DNA of 64,000 nt from SURF-21 sp964510515 (GCA_964510515.1 CAZEAU010000003.1:62001-126000); one strand, 5' to 3'. Numbered from the stretch's first letter, positions 27,195 to 36,622 are shown. The notes: generated by a model from the letters alone, not told the origin. Numbers and translations: made by a program.

Positions 27195-28202
27195 ATGGCG
27201 GGAGAGTACAGGGTAGCGCTGGTGGGGGCGACCGGCATGGTCGGAATGGCGATGCGGAAGATCCTCGAGGAGAGGGATTTCCCCGTGGCCGAGCTGAGGC
27301 TGCTGGCCTCGCAGCGCTCGCGCGGCAGGCGCCTTCCCTTCCGCGGCGCGGAGGTGGAGGTGGAGGTCCTGGACAAGGACTCGTTCCGGGGCATCGACAT
27401 CGCCCTCTTCTCGGCGGGAGGGGACATATCCAGGCGCTATGCTTCCGCGGCGACCGCGGCGGGAGCGGTGGTCATCGACAACAGCAGCGCCTTCCGCATG
27501 GACGACGGCGTGCCCCTGGTGGTCCCGGAGGTGAACCCGGAGGACGCCGTCGGGCACGGCGGCATCATCGCCAACCCCAACTGCTCCACCATACAGCTGG
27601 TGGTGGTGCTCAAGCCCCTGCACGAGCGCTCCGCCATGCGCAGGGTGGTGGTCTCCACCTATCAGGCCGCTTCCGGCACCGGCAAGGACGCGGTGGAGGA
27701 GCTCAAGGCGCAGGCGGGGGAGGTCCTGCGGGGCGGGGAGCCCGTGGCGGAGATCTATCCCCATCCCATCGCCTTCAACTGCCTGCCGCATATAGACGCT
27801 TTCCTGCCCGGTGGGCATACCCGGGAGGAGATGAAGATGGTGGGCGAGACCAGGAAGATAATGGACCTGCCCGACCTCCCCCTCTGCGCCACCTGCGTGC
27901 GCGTGCCCGTCTTCGTCGGCCACTCCGAGTCCGTGAACGTCGAGTTCGAGGAGGCCGTCGCGCCGGAGGAGGCGAGGCGCATCCTCTCCGCCGCGGCCGG
28001 GGTGGAGGTGGTGGACTACCCCGCGAACGACCTCTATCCGCTGCCCCGCGACGTCGCTGGCAAGGACCCCTGTTTCGTGGGCCGGATACGCGAGGACCCC
28101 TCCTGCGCGCGTGCCCTCAACCTGTGGATAGTCGGCGACAACCTGCGCAAGGGCGCCGCCCTCAACGCGGTGCAGATCGCGGAACTGATCACGGTGACCT
28201 AG
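27195..28202 (+). CDS. asd: Aspartate-semialdehyde dehydrogenase
   Basis: Reduces aspartyl phosphate made by LysC to aspartate semialdehyde with NADPH. The NADP-binding start VALVGATGMVGMAMRKIL, the active-site Cys in NPNCSTIQ, and YQAASGTGKDAVEEL plus the His region RVPVFVGHSESV are conserved. 335 residues, normal. Its stop codon TAG is immediately followed by the ATG of the next gene. Confidence 0.95.
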   Translation: MAGEYRVALVGATGMVGMAMRKILEERDFPVAELRLLASQRSRGRRLPFRGAEVEVEVLDKDSFRGIDIALFSAGGDISRRYASAATAAGAVVIDNSSAFRMDDGVPLVVPEVNPEDAVGHGGIIANPNCSTIQLVVVLKPLHERSAMRRVVVSTYQAASGTGKDAVEELKAQAGEVLRGGEPVAEIYPHPIAFNCLPHIDAFLPGGHTREEMKMVGETRKIMDLPDLPLCATCVRVPVFVGHSESVNVEFEEAVAPEEARRILSAAAGVEVVDYPANDLYPLPRDVAGKDPCFVGRIREDPSCARALNLWIVGDNLRKGAALNAVQIAELITVT

Positions 28203-29138
28203 ATGGCCGGGGCAGGGGGCGGAGGCGCCACGGCGGGGAGGCCGCCGCGCTGTTCCTACCACCCCGCCCTCCCCGCGACGGCCATGTGCATATCCTGCGG
28301 CCGGCCGGTATGTGCCCACTGCGACTGCTTTCTGGGCCTCCGTCATTACTGCCCGCAATGCGTGCCCGCGGTCGCTCCCGTGGTGCCCCATCCCTTCCCT
28401 CCCCCCCCGCCCCCCCGCCGTGCGCCGGAAGCGGAGGACGAGGGGGAACGGAGATGGGCCAGGGCCGACTGGGGGCTGCCCGAGGTTTTCGTGGCCGGGC
28501 TGATGGTCTTCGGCCTCTATAGCGTGGCGGGCCTTATCCTCGTCATCTTCACGGATACCCCCCATTTCTTCAACCACCTGGCTTACGCCCTCATCTTCTG
28601 CCCCCTGGTCGCCTTGAGCGCATGGGTGATACTCCGCCACCGCGGCCGCGGGCGCGAGGAACTCGGCCTGCGCTGGGGCGAGACCCCCAGGACCCTGGCC
28701 TTCGGGGGGTTGGGGGCGCTGGCCGGCCTGGGCATGAGCTACGGCATTTACTTCTCCATCTACCTCATCTTCTACCTGGCGGCGGGGCGCGGCCCGGTCT
28801 CCCCGCAAAGCGAGCGCCTGCGGGACCTCAGCGGGGGTCACCTCGCCCTGGTGCTGACGGTGGTCGTGGTGCTGGCGCCGCTTTTCGAGGAGCTCTTTTT
28901 CCGCGGGCTCTTTTACCCCGCGCTGCGCAGGCGCCTCGCCCCCTCCTCGGCCATCGTCCTCAACGGCGCCATATTCGGCATAATGCATTTTCAGCCCCTG
29001 TTCATGCTCTCGCTGGTCCTGGTGGGGATCGCCTTTGCCTGGCTGTACGAGAAGACGGGCTCTCTGGCCGCGCCCATCATCGCCCACGCCCTCTACAATC
29101 TCGTGGTGACGGCGGTGAGCCTGCTGGCGGGCTGGTGA
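28203..29138 (+). CDS. Zinc-finger CPBP-family intramembrane protease (1)
   Basis: An N-terminal B-box-like zinc module (CSYHPALPATAMCISCGRPV and following Cys pairs, ending CPQC) is followed by a Pro-rich linker and a CPBP (CAAX/Abi) membrane domain with seven to eight helices. The catalytic-type motif E229-E230-L-F-F-R234 is present, along with the second motif FGIMHF and the third in AHALYN. Related proteins cleave membrane substrates or act in bacteriocin immunity; the substrate here is unknown. It follows asd with no gap, and a paralogue follows 49 bp later. Confidence 0.85.
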   Translation: MAGAGGGGATAGRPPRCSYHPALPATAMCISCGRPVCAHCDCFLGLRHYCPQCVPAVAPVVPHPFPPPPPPRRAPEAEDEGERRWARADWGLPEVFVAGLMVFGLYSVAGLILVIFTDTPHFFNHLAYALIFCPLVALSAWVILRHRGRGREELGLRWGETPRTLAFGGLGALAGLGMSYGIYFSIYLIFYLAAGRGPVSPQSERLRDLSGGHLALVLTVVVVLAPLFEELFFRGLFYPALRRRLAPSSAIVLNGAIFGIMHFQPLFMLSLVLVGIAFAWLYEKTGSLAAPIIAHALYNLVVTAVSLLAGW

Positions 29139-29187
29139 GACCCTGTGCCGATAATAGCGGCATGAACGCCGACGGAGGGATGCGGGG

Positions 29188-30105
29188 ATGACGGAAGGAC
29201 CTCGTTGCCGGAACCATGCGGGCGACCCCGCCCCCACCTGCGCCTACCATCCCGGGGTGAGGGCGGTGACCAGGTGCAGCGCCTGCGGGGCCCCGATCTG
29301 CTCGGGATGCCAGAGGGTGACGGGGGACGGGCGCCTGTGCGAGGGGTGCCATCGCTCCTCGACCCCGCCGCAGAGGGGCCGGGCGGGGGGCGCCCCCGCC
29401 CCGCCCCCCCGCCGCCCCGCCCCCTGGAAGCTCTGGCCCGCCCTGGCTTTCCTGCCCCTGCCCCTCATCCTCAACGGGCTGATGACGTACATGATGCGCC
29501 AGGGGGAAGAGGTATCGGTGGGGGCGGCCCAGCTCCTGGTCTCGCTGCTGCTCTACTCCTCCACCCTGGCCTTCGCTTTCATTGCCGCCTCCCGCTATGG
29601 CGGCACCCTCGCGCGGCTGGGGATGCACGCCGGCGACCTGCCCGCCAGCCTCGGCCTTGGCCTCATCGCCGGCCTCCTCGCCTTCTGGATGGCGGTGGCC
29701 GGCGGCATCCTCTCCCGGGGCATGTTCGGAGGCCTCGTGAAGGTGGAGGGGTGGCTGCGAGGGTTCTTCGACCTGAGCGTGAAGGACTCCGGCGGCATGG
29801 ACCTGCTCATCGCCGGGATCATCATCGTCATAGCGGCGCCCATATGCGAGGAGCTCTTCTTCCGCGGCTACATCTATCCCGCCATGCGCGGCCGCCTGGG
29901 GCCCTGGGGGGCGGCGCTCCTGAACGGCCTTGTTTTCTCCGCGGTCCACCTCAGCCTTTTCGGACTCATCGGCAGGGCCCTGGCCGGGGTCGTATTCTGC
30001 CTCCTCTACGAGTACAGCGACAACCTGTGGTCGCCCATCGCCGCGCACGCCGTCAGCAACTTCCTCGCCTTTTTCCTCCCCCTGGCGGTCATCTGGGGGT
30101 CCTGA
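29188..30105 (+). CDS. Zinc-finger CPBP-family intramembrane protease (2)
   Basis: Paralogue of the preceding gene with the same plan: an N-terminal double Cys/His module (CAYHPGVRAVTRCSACGAPI, then CSGC, CEGC), a Pro-rich linker and a CPBP membrane domain with E221-E222-L-F-F-R226, FSAVHL and AHAVSN. The tandem pair probably arose by duplication and has diverged strongly outside the motifs. Confidence 0.85.
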   Translation: MTEGPRCRNHAGDPAPTCAYHPGVRAVTRCSACGAPICSGCQRVTGDGRLCEGCHRSSTPPQRGRAGGAPAPPPRRPAPWKLWPALAFLPLPLILNGLMTYMMRQGEEVSVGAAQLLVSLLLYSSTLAFAFIAASRYGGTLARLGMHAGDLPASLGLGLIAGLLAFWMAVAGGILSRGMFGGLVKVEGWLRGFFDLSVKDSGGMDLLIAGIIIVIAAPICEELFFRGYIYPAMRGRLGPWGAALLNGLVFSAVHLSLFGLIGRALAGVVFCLLYEYSDNLWSPIAAHAVSNFLAFFLPLAVIWGS

Positions 30106-30275
30106 TCGCTCATTTTGCAAAGGACATTTAGGGTTCTTGGGAAAATCATTGATAGAGATATGCTGCGGAACCGGAGCGTTTGCCGCAGCGTCGGAGACGC
30201 CGGGCCGTGTAAATGGCGGCTGTAAATAGCGGCGGGATCGGGACGGCGCCGTTAGCGGAGGAAAGGTCAGCTGCG

Positions 30276-31718
30276 ATGCGATGTCCAGAATGCGGAGAGG
30301 AAAACAGGCCGGAAGCCGCTTTATGTCTGTTATGCGGCTCGCCCCTTCCGGACGTCCCCTTCTCGCAGTTGAAAAGGGAGAGCGCCGCGCCCCCTCCCCC
30401 GCCGCCGCCTCCGGTTGTAGAGGAGATATTGATAACACCTCCGGTAGCGGAGGAGAGAGCGGCCCCGCCGCCCCCCGTGGTGGAGGAGATAGCGAGCGCT
30501 CCGCAGCAGCCGCAGGCCGCCGCGCCCCCTCCCCCGCCGCCGCCTCCGGTCGTGGAGGAGATATTGATAACACCTCCGGCAGCGGAGGAGATATTGATAA
30601 CGTCTCCGGTAGCGGAGGAGAGAGCGGCCCCGCCGCCCCCCGTGGTGGAGGAGGTGCCGATTATGCCTCCGGTTGTGGAGTACTGCCTGCCCCCCGAGCT
30701 TGACCGCCCGGCAGGCGCGGGCATCGCGGAGAAGCAGGCGGCAGCGCGGGCGCCCGCGGCCCCGGAAAGCGCTGCCCACGCCGCGGCCGGGATCGAAAAC
30801 ACCCAGGCCATGGCCCCGCTGGCGGCCGCAACGGCCTCAAGGGAGAGAAGGGCCATCTGCCCGGAATGTTACGCCCCCAACCCGGAGGGCAACCGCTTCT
30901 GCCAGGATTGTGGGAATGCCCTTGCGGTGATGGGAGCGCGTCCCGCGACGCCGCAGCCCGCGCCCGCAAGGGGGGTCGCGCCCCAGAAGACGGCGCTTCT
31001 GCCCCCGGCGGCCGCGGCGGGTCAGGGCGCCGGCCCCGGCGCGATGCCACGCGAACACGCGCCGGGAAGCCGCGGGGCCCTGGGGGGCGCCGACATCCTG
31101 GCCGTGCTGGGCATCGGGATGGGCGTCGCGGCCGTCGCCCTCTCTTACATGATGGGCTCCTTCGCCTGGAAGAAGGGGCTGGACGCGACCATGTTCTCGC
31201 ATCAGGGGGCCTATGTTCCCGGCAGGCCCGACCTGCTCGGGGGGCCGGGCTTCCTCCCCTATGAGGGGACGGAGTTCCTGACCGTGGGGCTGGTGGTTGC
31301 CGTCGCCCTGGCCCTGGCCCTGCTCTTTCTCGCCCTGCGGGTGGGCAGGGGACCGATGTACCTGCTCTCCGGGGTCATGTTGCTGATGTCCCCGCTCTAT
31401 CTCGTCTTTCAGGCCGTGTTGCCCCTGCGGCAGGGCGGGATCGCCATCGACCCCGCCGTGGGCTTGCGGGCCATCTTTTTCGGCAGCCCGGCCAGTGCCG
31501 GGGCCGGCTTTTCGCTGTGGCTGGTCATTGGGGCCGGGGTCATGCTGCTGCTGGCCGGGCTCGCGGCTCCGCCCCGGGGATGGGGGAGGCTGCTCACCCT
31601 GTCGCTTTTCCTTGCCGCGATGGTGAGCCTGGCCTTCCTGTTCGCAGCCTGTTTCAACTGGAATCTCTTCATAAGCGAGGGCGCGGCGGCCCTGGCGGGG
31701 GCGGTATCGCTGCTTTGA
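30276..31718 (+). CDS. Double zinc-ribbon membrane protein, function unknown
   Basis: Starts with a zinc ribbon (CPECGEENRPEAALCLLCG), continues through a repeat-rich segment of Pro runs and VVEEILITPP units (residues ~35-130), then a second zinc ribbon (CPECYAPNPEGNRFCQDCG, ~190-210), and ends with about five membrane helices (LAVLGIGMGVAAVALSYMMG onwards). The ATG at 30276 has GAGGAAAGG at 9 bp and gives 480 residues. No known family beyond the zinc ribbons is recognised. The zinc modules recall those of the two CPBP proteins upstream, which suggests a shared membrane-surface theme. Confidence 0.75.
   Translation: MRCPECGEENRPEAALCLLCGSPLPDVPFSQLKRESAAPPPPPPPPVVEEILITPPVAEERAAPPPPVVEEIASAPQQPQAAAPPPPPPPPVVEEILITPPAAEEILITSPVAEERAAPPPPVVEEVPIMPPVVEYCLPPELDRPAGAGIAEKQAAARAPAAPESAAHAAAGIENTQAMAPLAAATASRERRAICPECYAPNPEGNRFCQDCGNALAVMGARPATPQPAPARGVAPQKTALLPPAAAAGQGAGPGAMPREHAPGSRGALGGADILAVLGIGMGVAAVALSYMMGSFAWKKGLDATMFSHQGAYVPGRPDLLGGPGFLPYEGTEFLTVGLVVAVALALALLFLALRVGRGPMYLLSGVMLLMSPLYLVFQAVLPLRQGGIAIDPAVGLRAIFFGSPASAGAGFSLWLVIGAGVMLLLAGLAAPPRGWGRLLTLSLFLAAMVSLAFLFAACFNWNLFISEGAAALAGAVSLL
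30384..30655 (+). repeat. Internal ~107-bp repeat in the zinc-ribbon gene
   Basis: A block beginning at 30384 recurs almost unchanged from 30519, with an extra 27-bp GATATTGATAAC-type unit inserted in the second copy. It encodes the polyproline plus VVEEILITPP units. Confidence 0.8.
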
Positions 31719-31747
31719 CGGTCTGCGCCGCTGCCCCGCGGGCCGCA

Positions 31748-31776
31748 TTGACGCATATAAGCGCCGGGGTTATATT
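31748..31776 (+). promoter_or_regulatory. Promoter of the HlyD-type adaptor gene
   Basis: TTGACG at 31748-31753, a 17-bp spacer and TATATT at 31771-31776 form a good sigma-70-type promoter about 65 bp upstream of the adaptor ATG. Confidence 0.65.
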
Positions 31777-31842
31777 AGGTTGCGTTGCGCGGCCGGTGCG
31801 CCGCACCGGCCGGGAGCCCGCCTGTCAGTGGACGTGAATGCG

Positions 31843-33225
31843 ATGAATGGAAGCCGAAAAACCGCGGTGTTGCTGCCCCTGTTGCTGGCCTTGTTTGTCT
31901 GCGCGGGCTGCTTCGGGGGAGCGGTGGAGGGGGTGCGCGTTGCCGAGGTCACGCGGGGAGATTTCGGCAAGGTGGTCTCCGCCGTGGGCTCGCTGGAGAC
32001 CGCACAGTCCGTGGACGTGGTGCCCCTGGTGGGGGGGACCATCGCGGCGCTCCCCGTAAAAGCGGGGGACTACGTGAGCGCCGGCGACGTGCTGGCCGTC
32101 CTCGACGAGCGGGAACTGCAGGCCCAGGCGGCTCGCGCCAGGGCCGATTATTTCACCAGCGCGTCCATCGGGGACATCCTCGAGGGGCAGTGGGCGAACA
32201 CCATGGCTATGTATGAAGGGGTCGAATACGGCTCCCGCCTTTTCGTGCAGATGCAGGGCCAGTTGGACCAGGTGGTCCTCGACTTTTTCGACCTCATGCC
32301 GGTGCTGATGCCGTGCCTCCCCCCCGAGGAGCGGGAATGCCTGAAATCCCTGCTGGCGGAGGAGAGGGCGGAATACCTGCAGGCGGCGGCGTCCCGCCCG
32401 GATGTCCCCGCCATCTCCTTCAGCGCTTACCCCTCGAGCGCGGCGGCGGCCGATGCCGCGCGGGTGGAGGCGGCGAGCTACGATTACGAGCGCGTGATGG
32501 AAGGGGTGAAGAGCCCCAACCTGACCGCTCCCGTATCCGGGCACGTGGTCTTCGCCGAGCCCTCCTCCCTCATGCCCTCCGACTTTCTCTCCGAGATGCT
32601 GGGCGGCCTGGGTTCCCTCAGCTCGAGCATGGGGGCCCTGGGCGGGTTGCTGGGAATCGACCTCGGCGGACTCATCGGCGGGGGCGGGGGCGGGGGAGGC
32701 GAGCTCAAGGTGGGCTCCAGGCTTAGCGCGGGGCAGGCGGCCTTCCACATCGTCGACCTGCAGGAGATGCGGGTGCTCGCACAGGTGGAGGAGACGGACG
32801 TGCCCCTGGTGGAGGCGGGACAGCCCGTGGAGGTGTTTCTCGACGCCTACCCCGACATCACCTTCGCCGGAAAGGTGGTGCAGGTCGGCGTGAAAGCACA
32901 GGCGGGTTCCGCGGGGACCACCGTCTTCCCGGTGGTGGTGGAGATGGAGCGCACGGATATTCCCCTGCGCCTGGGATACAACGCCACCGTGGACATCAAG
33001 GTGCTGAGCAAGGAACAGGTAATCGCCGTTCCCGCCACCGCCGTCTTCGAGGAGGACGGGCGCAGGCATGTCTTCGTGGTCGAGGAGGGGAAGGCTCGCC
33101 GCCGGGAGGTGCGGGAGGCGGAGAAGACCGCGGAATGGGTGCAGGTCGTATCCGGCCTCGACGAGGGAGAGCGCATCGTCGTCGAGGGCGTGAGCAAGGT
33201 CAAGGAAGGGCAGAAAGTGGAATAG
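31843..33225 (+). CDS. HlyD/RND-type periplasmic adaptor, probable lipoprotein
   Basis: N-terminal signal AVLLPLLLALFVCAGC with a Cys at the expected lipoprotein position (the -3 residue is atypical). Then come a biotinyl-lipoyl-like half (VVPLVGGTIAALPVKAGDYVSAGDVLAVLD), a central region with a Gly-rich run, a beta-barrel part (VEAGQPVEVFLDAYPDITFAGKVVQVG) and a membrane-proximal domain (VIAVPATAVFEEDGRRHVFVVE). This is the order of MacA/HlyD adaptors of tripartite or ABC exporters. No transporter or ATPase partner is adjacent, so it is orphaned here. The long central insertion (about residues 110-230) is unusual. Confidence 0.83.
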   Translation: MNGSRKTAVLLPLLLALFVCAGCFGGAVEGVRVAEVTRGDFGKVVSAVGSLETAQSVDVVPLVGGTIAALPVKAGDYVSAGDVLAVLDERELQAQAARARADYFTSASIGDILEGQWANTMAMYEGVEYGSRLFVQMQGQLDQVVLDFFDLMPVLMPCLPPEERECLKSLLAEERAEYLQAAASRPDVPAISFSAYPSSAAAADAARVEAASYDYERVMEGVKSPNLTAPVSGHVVFAEPSSLMPSDFLSEMLGGLGSLSSSMGALGGLLGIDLGGLIGGGGGGGGELKVGSRLSAGQAAFHIVDLQEMRVLAQVEETDVPLVEAGQPVEVFLDAYPDITFAGKVVQVGVKAQAGSAGTTVFPVVVEMERTDIPLRLGYNATVDIKVLSKEQVIAVPATAVFEEDGRRHVFVVEEGKARRREVREAEKTAEWVQVVSGLDEGERIVVEGVSKVKEGQKVE

Positions 33226-33656
33226 CGGCAAGTCCGCCTCCCCGGGCGGGCCTGCGGCTCAGCCCCCGCGAAACCCCTTGTCGTGTATTCCCTCCCCTGC
33301 GGGCGGCAGAACCCCCGCTCCCAGCGCCGGTTCCATGGAGCAGCATGCCCGCGGGCCCCCTTCTCTCCCGTGCCCTGCGGGGCGCCCCGCCCACGGCGCC
33401 CAGGCCTCGCGGCTGCGCCGCCGGCCCCCACTCCGCCCCGCCCGCCCCTCGTGCGCTTGGGCCCCGCGGGGCCGGGGTGTCCGCGAGGGCGGGTAGAATC
33501 ACATGTGGGCGGGGAGGAGCGGACCGTCGCTATGTCCTCCTCCGTCAGCCCCAGCTAGAATCACACGTGGGCGGGGAGGGGCGGGCGGCAGCACGCATGT
33601 CCCCGCGGTGCGGGCCTGCCCGGAGGCGGCGGGAGGTAAACGGAAAGGACGGAGGC
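33226..33656. other. 430-bp intergenic region with a 24-bp direct repeat
   Basis: No gene is supported between the adaptor and the helicase; long frames here are compositional. A 24-bp unit beginning TAGAATCACATGTGGGCGGG occurs at 33494-33517 and 33556-33579 with one substitution, 62 bp apart. The TTG start of the helicase lies about 80 bp after the second copy. Confidence 0.6.
33494..33579. repeat. Two copies of a 24-bp direct repeat upstream of the helicase
   Basis: 33494-33517 and 33556-33579 differ at one position (ACATGTGGG versus ACACGTGGG). A period of 62 bp, near six helical turns, upstream of a DNA-repair helicase would fit paired regulator sites, but a duplicated remnant is equally possible. 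Confidence 0.7.
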
Positions 33657-35978
33657 TTGCGGCGCTTCGAGGACATCCTGGAGGAGATAACGGCCGCGTG
33701 GGGCGAGGCGGGGCGCCTGACCCACCTCGAGGTCATTCCCGCCCGCCCGGCCCATTACGTGGACGTGCCCGGCCTGCACCCGTGCCTGCTGGAGGCGCTG
33801 CAGAGGCTGGGCGTAGGCGGGCTCTACCCCCATCAGGCGAGGGCCCTGGGCCTGGTGGCCGAAGGGCGCAACGTCATCATGGCCACGGGGACGGCCAGCG
33901 GAAAGAGCCTGTGCTATCACCTGCCGGTTTGCGAGGAGATCCTGGAGAGGCCGTCCTCGCGCGCCCTTTACCTTTTCCCCACCAAGGCCTTGGCCCAGGA
34001 CCAGCTGCGCAGCCTCCGGGAGCTGCAGGGCGAGCAGGTGCGCTGCGCCACCTACGACGGCGACACCCCCTCCGAGCTCAGGGGCGGGGTCAGGCGCGAG
34101 GCGCAGGTGGTGCTCTCCAACCCCGATATGCTGCACTTCGGCATCCTCCCCAACCACCGCCTGTGGAGCGGCTTTTTCAGCCGCCTGCGCTACGTAGTGG
34201 TGGACGAGGCCCACGTGGCCCGCGGGGTCTTCGGCTCCCACGTGGCCCAGGTGCTGAGGCGGCTGCGGCGCGTGGCGGCGCGGTACGGGTCGCGGCCCCT
34301 CTTCTTCTTCACCAGCGCCACCATAGCCAACCCGGCGGAGCATGCGGCCAGGCTGGCCGGGCTGGAGGTGACCGCGGTGGAGGACGACTACTCCCCGCGC
34401 GGGCGCAAGGTCTTCGCCCTCTGGAACCCGCCCGACATCCTGAGCATGGAGGGCGGCGAGATCCACCGTTCCTCCAACCTGGAGACGGCGGAGCTGGTGG
34501 CGCGCCTGATGCGGCTGGGGGTGCGCACCATCGCCTTCTCGCGTTCCCGCAAGGCCACCGAGCTCGTTTACGGCTACGTGCAGCGCATACTGGGCTCCGG
34601 CGAGCGTGACCTGGCGGAGCGGTTGACCTCCTACCGCGGCGGATACCTGCCCAGCCAGCGCCGCGCGATAGAACGCCGCCTCATGGGCGGCGAGCTGCTC
34701 GCGGTGAGCACCACCAACGCCCTGGAGCTGGGGGTGGATATCGGCGAGCTGGAGGCCTGCGTGATGAACGGCTATCCCGGCACCATCGCCAGCACCTGGC
34801 AGCAGGCGGGGAGGGCGGGACGCCGCCAGGGTGAGTCGCTGGCGGTGCTGGTGGGGGCGGACGACCCCCTGGACCAGTACCTCATGCGCCACCCCGATTT
34901 CCTCTTCGGAGCCCCCTGCGAGGAGGCTGCCGTCGATGTGGAGAACCCGCGCATCCTGCGCGGCCATCTCGCCTGTGCGGCGCGGGAGATGCCCCTGCGC
35001 GAGGAGGACGAGGAGTATTTCGGCGCCGCCATGTGGCCGCTGGTGGAGGGGATGCAGGGCGATAAGCTGCTGGGCAGAAGAGGCAGGATATGGTATTACG
35101 CCCGCATGGACTCCCCCGCCCAGAAGTTGAACCTGCGCTCCGCCTCCGGCTCGCTGGTGAGCATCGTGGAGTCGGGCACCGGCAGCCTGCTGGGCACGGT
35201 GGAGGAGGCCTCCTGTTTCTTCCACGTCCACCCCGGCGCCGTCTATCTGCATCAGGGAGAGTCCTACCTGGTGGAGGAGCTGGACCTGCAGCGCAGGGTG
35301 GCCCTGGTGCGGGACGAGGAGCTCGATTTCTACACCAACCCCATGGACAACACCGACGTCAGGGTGCTGGCGGAGGAGATGCGGCGCGGGCCGGGCGAGG
35401 GGGCCTGCCACGTGCACTACGGCGAGGTGGAGGTGTCCACCAAGGTTTACGCCTACCAGAGGAGGAGGCTGCTCACCCACGAGATACTGGAGACGCTGGG
35501 CCTCGACCTGCCCACCCAGGTGCTGCGCACGCGCGCCCTGTGGTACACGCTTCCCGCGTCGCGCCTGGCCGCGCTGGGCCTGGACGAGTATTCGCTGGCG
35601 GGGGGCCTGCACGCCATGGAGCACGCCGCCATCGCCATGCTCCCCCTCTTCGCCATGTGCGACCGCTGGGACATCGGGGGGATGTCCACCTCCCTGCATC
35701 CCGACACCGGCGCCGCCACCGTCTTCATCTACGACGCCTACCCGGGCGGCGTGGGCATCGCCGCGCGGGGCTACGAGCAGGCCTCCCTGCACCTGCGCAC
35801 CGCGCGGGAGATGGTGCGCAGCTGCCGCTGCCGGGAGGGCTGTCCCTCCTGCATCCATTCCCCCAAGTGCGGCAACGGCAACGAACCCCTGAACAAGCAG
35901 GCCGCGGTGCGCCTCTTCGCCCTCGTCGAGGAGGGCCTGGAGTGGTCGCTGCAGGAGCGTGAGCTCAGCCTGCCCTAG
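33657..35978 (+). CDS. MrfA/YprA-type DEAD-box helicase with DUF1998 zinc domain
   Basis: Superfamily 2 DNA helicase of 773 residues. Walker A is ATGTASGKS (Lys83), DEAH is at 183-186, and motif VI is QQAGRAGRRQG. The C-terminal MZB/DUF1998 domain has the four-Cys signature CRCREGCPSCIHSPKCG (Cys 723-738) followed by GNGNEPLNKQAA, diagnostic for MrfA/YprA. The Bacillus protein acts in mitomycin-C lesion repair. The TTG at 33657 follows AAAGGACGGAGG; an open frame runs upstream but is not conserved. It ends about 160 bp from the convergent LOG gene. Confidence 0.9.
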   Translation: MRRFEDILEEITAAWGEAGRLTHLEVIPARPAHYVDVPGLHPCLLEALQRLGVGGLYPHQARALGLVAEGRNVIMATGTASGKSLCYHLPVCEEILERPSSRALYLFPTKALAQDQLRSLRELQGEQVRCATYDGDTPSELRGGVRREAQVVLSNPDMLHFGILPNHRLWSGFFSRLRYVVVDEAHVARGVFGSHVAQVLRRLRRVAARYGSRPLFFFTSATIANPAEHAARLAGLEVTAVEDDYSPRGRKVFALWNPPDILSMEGGEIHRSSNLETAELVARLMRLGVRTIAFSRSRKATELVYGYVQRILGSGERDLAERLTSYRGGYLPSQRRAIERRLMGGELLAVSTTNALELGVDIGELEACVMNGYPGTIASTWQQAGRAGRRQGESLAVLVGADDPLDQYLMRHPDFLFGAPCEEAAVDVENPRILRGHLACAAREMPLREEDEEYFGAAMWPLVEGMQGDKLLGRRGRIWYYARMDSPAQKLNLRSASGSLVSIVESGTGSLLGTVEEASCFFHVHPGAVYLHQGESYLVEELDLQRRVALVRDEELDFYTNPMDNTDVRVLAEEMRRGPGEGACHVHYGEVEVSTKVYAYQRRRLLTHEILETLGLDLPTQVLRTRALWYTLPASRLAALGLDEYSLAGGLHAMEHAAIAMLPLFAMCDRWDIGGMSTSLHPDTGAATVFIYDAYPGGVGIAARGYEQASLHLRTAREMVRSCRCREGCPSCIHSPKCGNGNEPLNKQAAVRLFALVEEGLEWSLQERELSLP

Positions 35979-36135
35979 CCCGCTTCGCCCTGCAGGCGGG
36001 CCCGGGTTTCCGCCTCACGGGCGCCGGGGGGAAAGAAGAACCCCCAAACCCCCCGCCCATGCCGGAGCCTTGCCTTCAGGGGGCATGTTGCCCCGCCGGT
36101 GGCGGCCCGCGGCGATGGCGCCCGCACTCCGCCGC

Positions 36136-36600
36136 CTAGCGGTTCGAACCGAAAAGGACTTCCACGGCCGCCGCCGGGGTTTCGGCGCGGACTATCCTCT
36201 CGTCGGGCTTTCCCTTGCTGGCGAGTTCCCAGCTGGAGAGGGCCACCACCTTCTTGCCCATCTTCAGGGCCATGGCTATCTCCGAGAGGGTGCCGTACTC
36301 GCCCCCCACCGCCACCACGGCATCCGCCGTGCGCACGATGATGGCGTTGCGGGCCTGTCCCATGTCCGTGGCGATGGCGTGGTCCACGTAGGGGTTGGCA
36401 TCGCCGCGAAAGGGTCCGGGCAGGATGCCGATGGTCACGCCGCCCTCCTCCCTGGCGCCGCGGCAGGCCGCCTCCATGACCCCGCCGAGCCCGCCGCACA
36501 CGATGGTCGCCCCTTTGCCGGCGAGCAGCCCGCCCAGCTCGTACGCCACGCGCTCCTCCTGCTCATCGCATATCTGGCCGCCTATCACTCCCACATACAT
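36136..36600 (-). CDS. LOG-family (TIGR00725-type) protein
   Basis: Rossmann-like protein of 154 residues with MYVGVIGGQ at the start and VAVGGEYGTLSEIAMAL, the family's GG-x2-GT-x2-E phosphoribohydrolase-like motif. Classic LOG enzymes release cytokinin-type bases from nucleotides; TIGR00725 members are uncharacterised. GGAGG lies 9 bp before the ATG. It follows larC by 22 bp on the same strand and may be co-transcribed with larE and larC. Confidence 0.85.
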   Translation of the reverse strand: MYVGVIGGQICDEQEERVAYELGGLLAGKGATIVCGGLGGVMEAACRGAREEGGVTIGILPGPFRGDANPYVDHAIATDMGQARNAIIVRTADAVVAVGGEYGTLSEIAMALKMGKKVVALSSWELASKGKPDERIVRAETPAAAVEVLFGSNR

Positions 36601-36622
36601 GCGGTCGATACCTCCCGTCAGC

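Noticed and set aside
30384..30655. CRISPR-like array
   Set aside because: The repeats are in frame within a coding gene and encode polyproline units; there are no spacers of even length. No CRISPR array was seen anywhere in the window.
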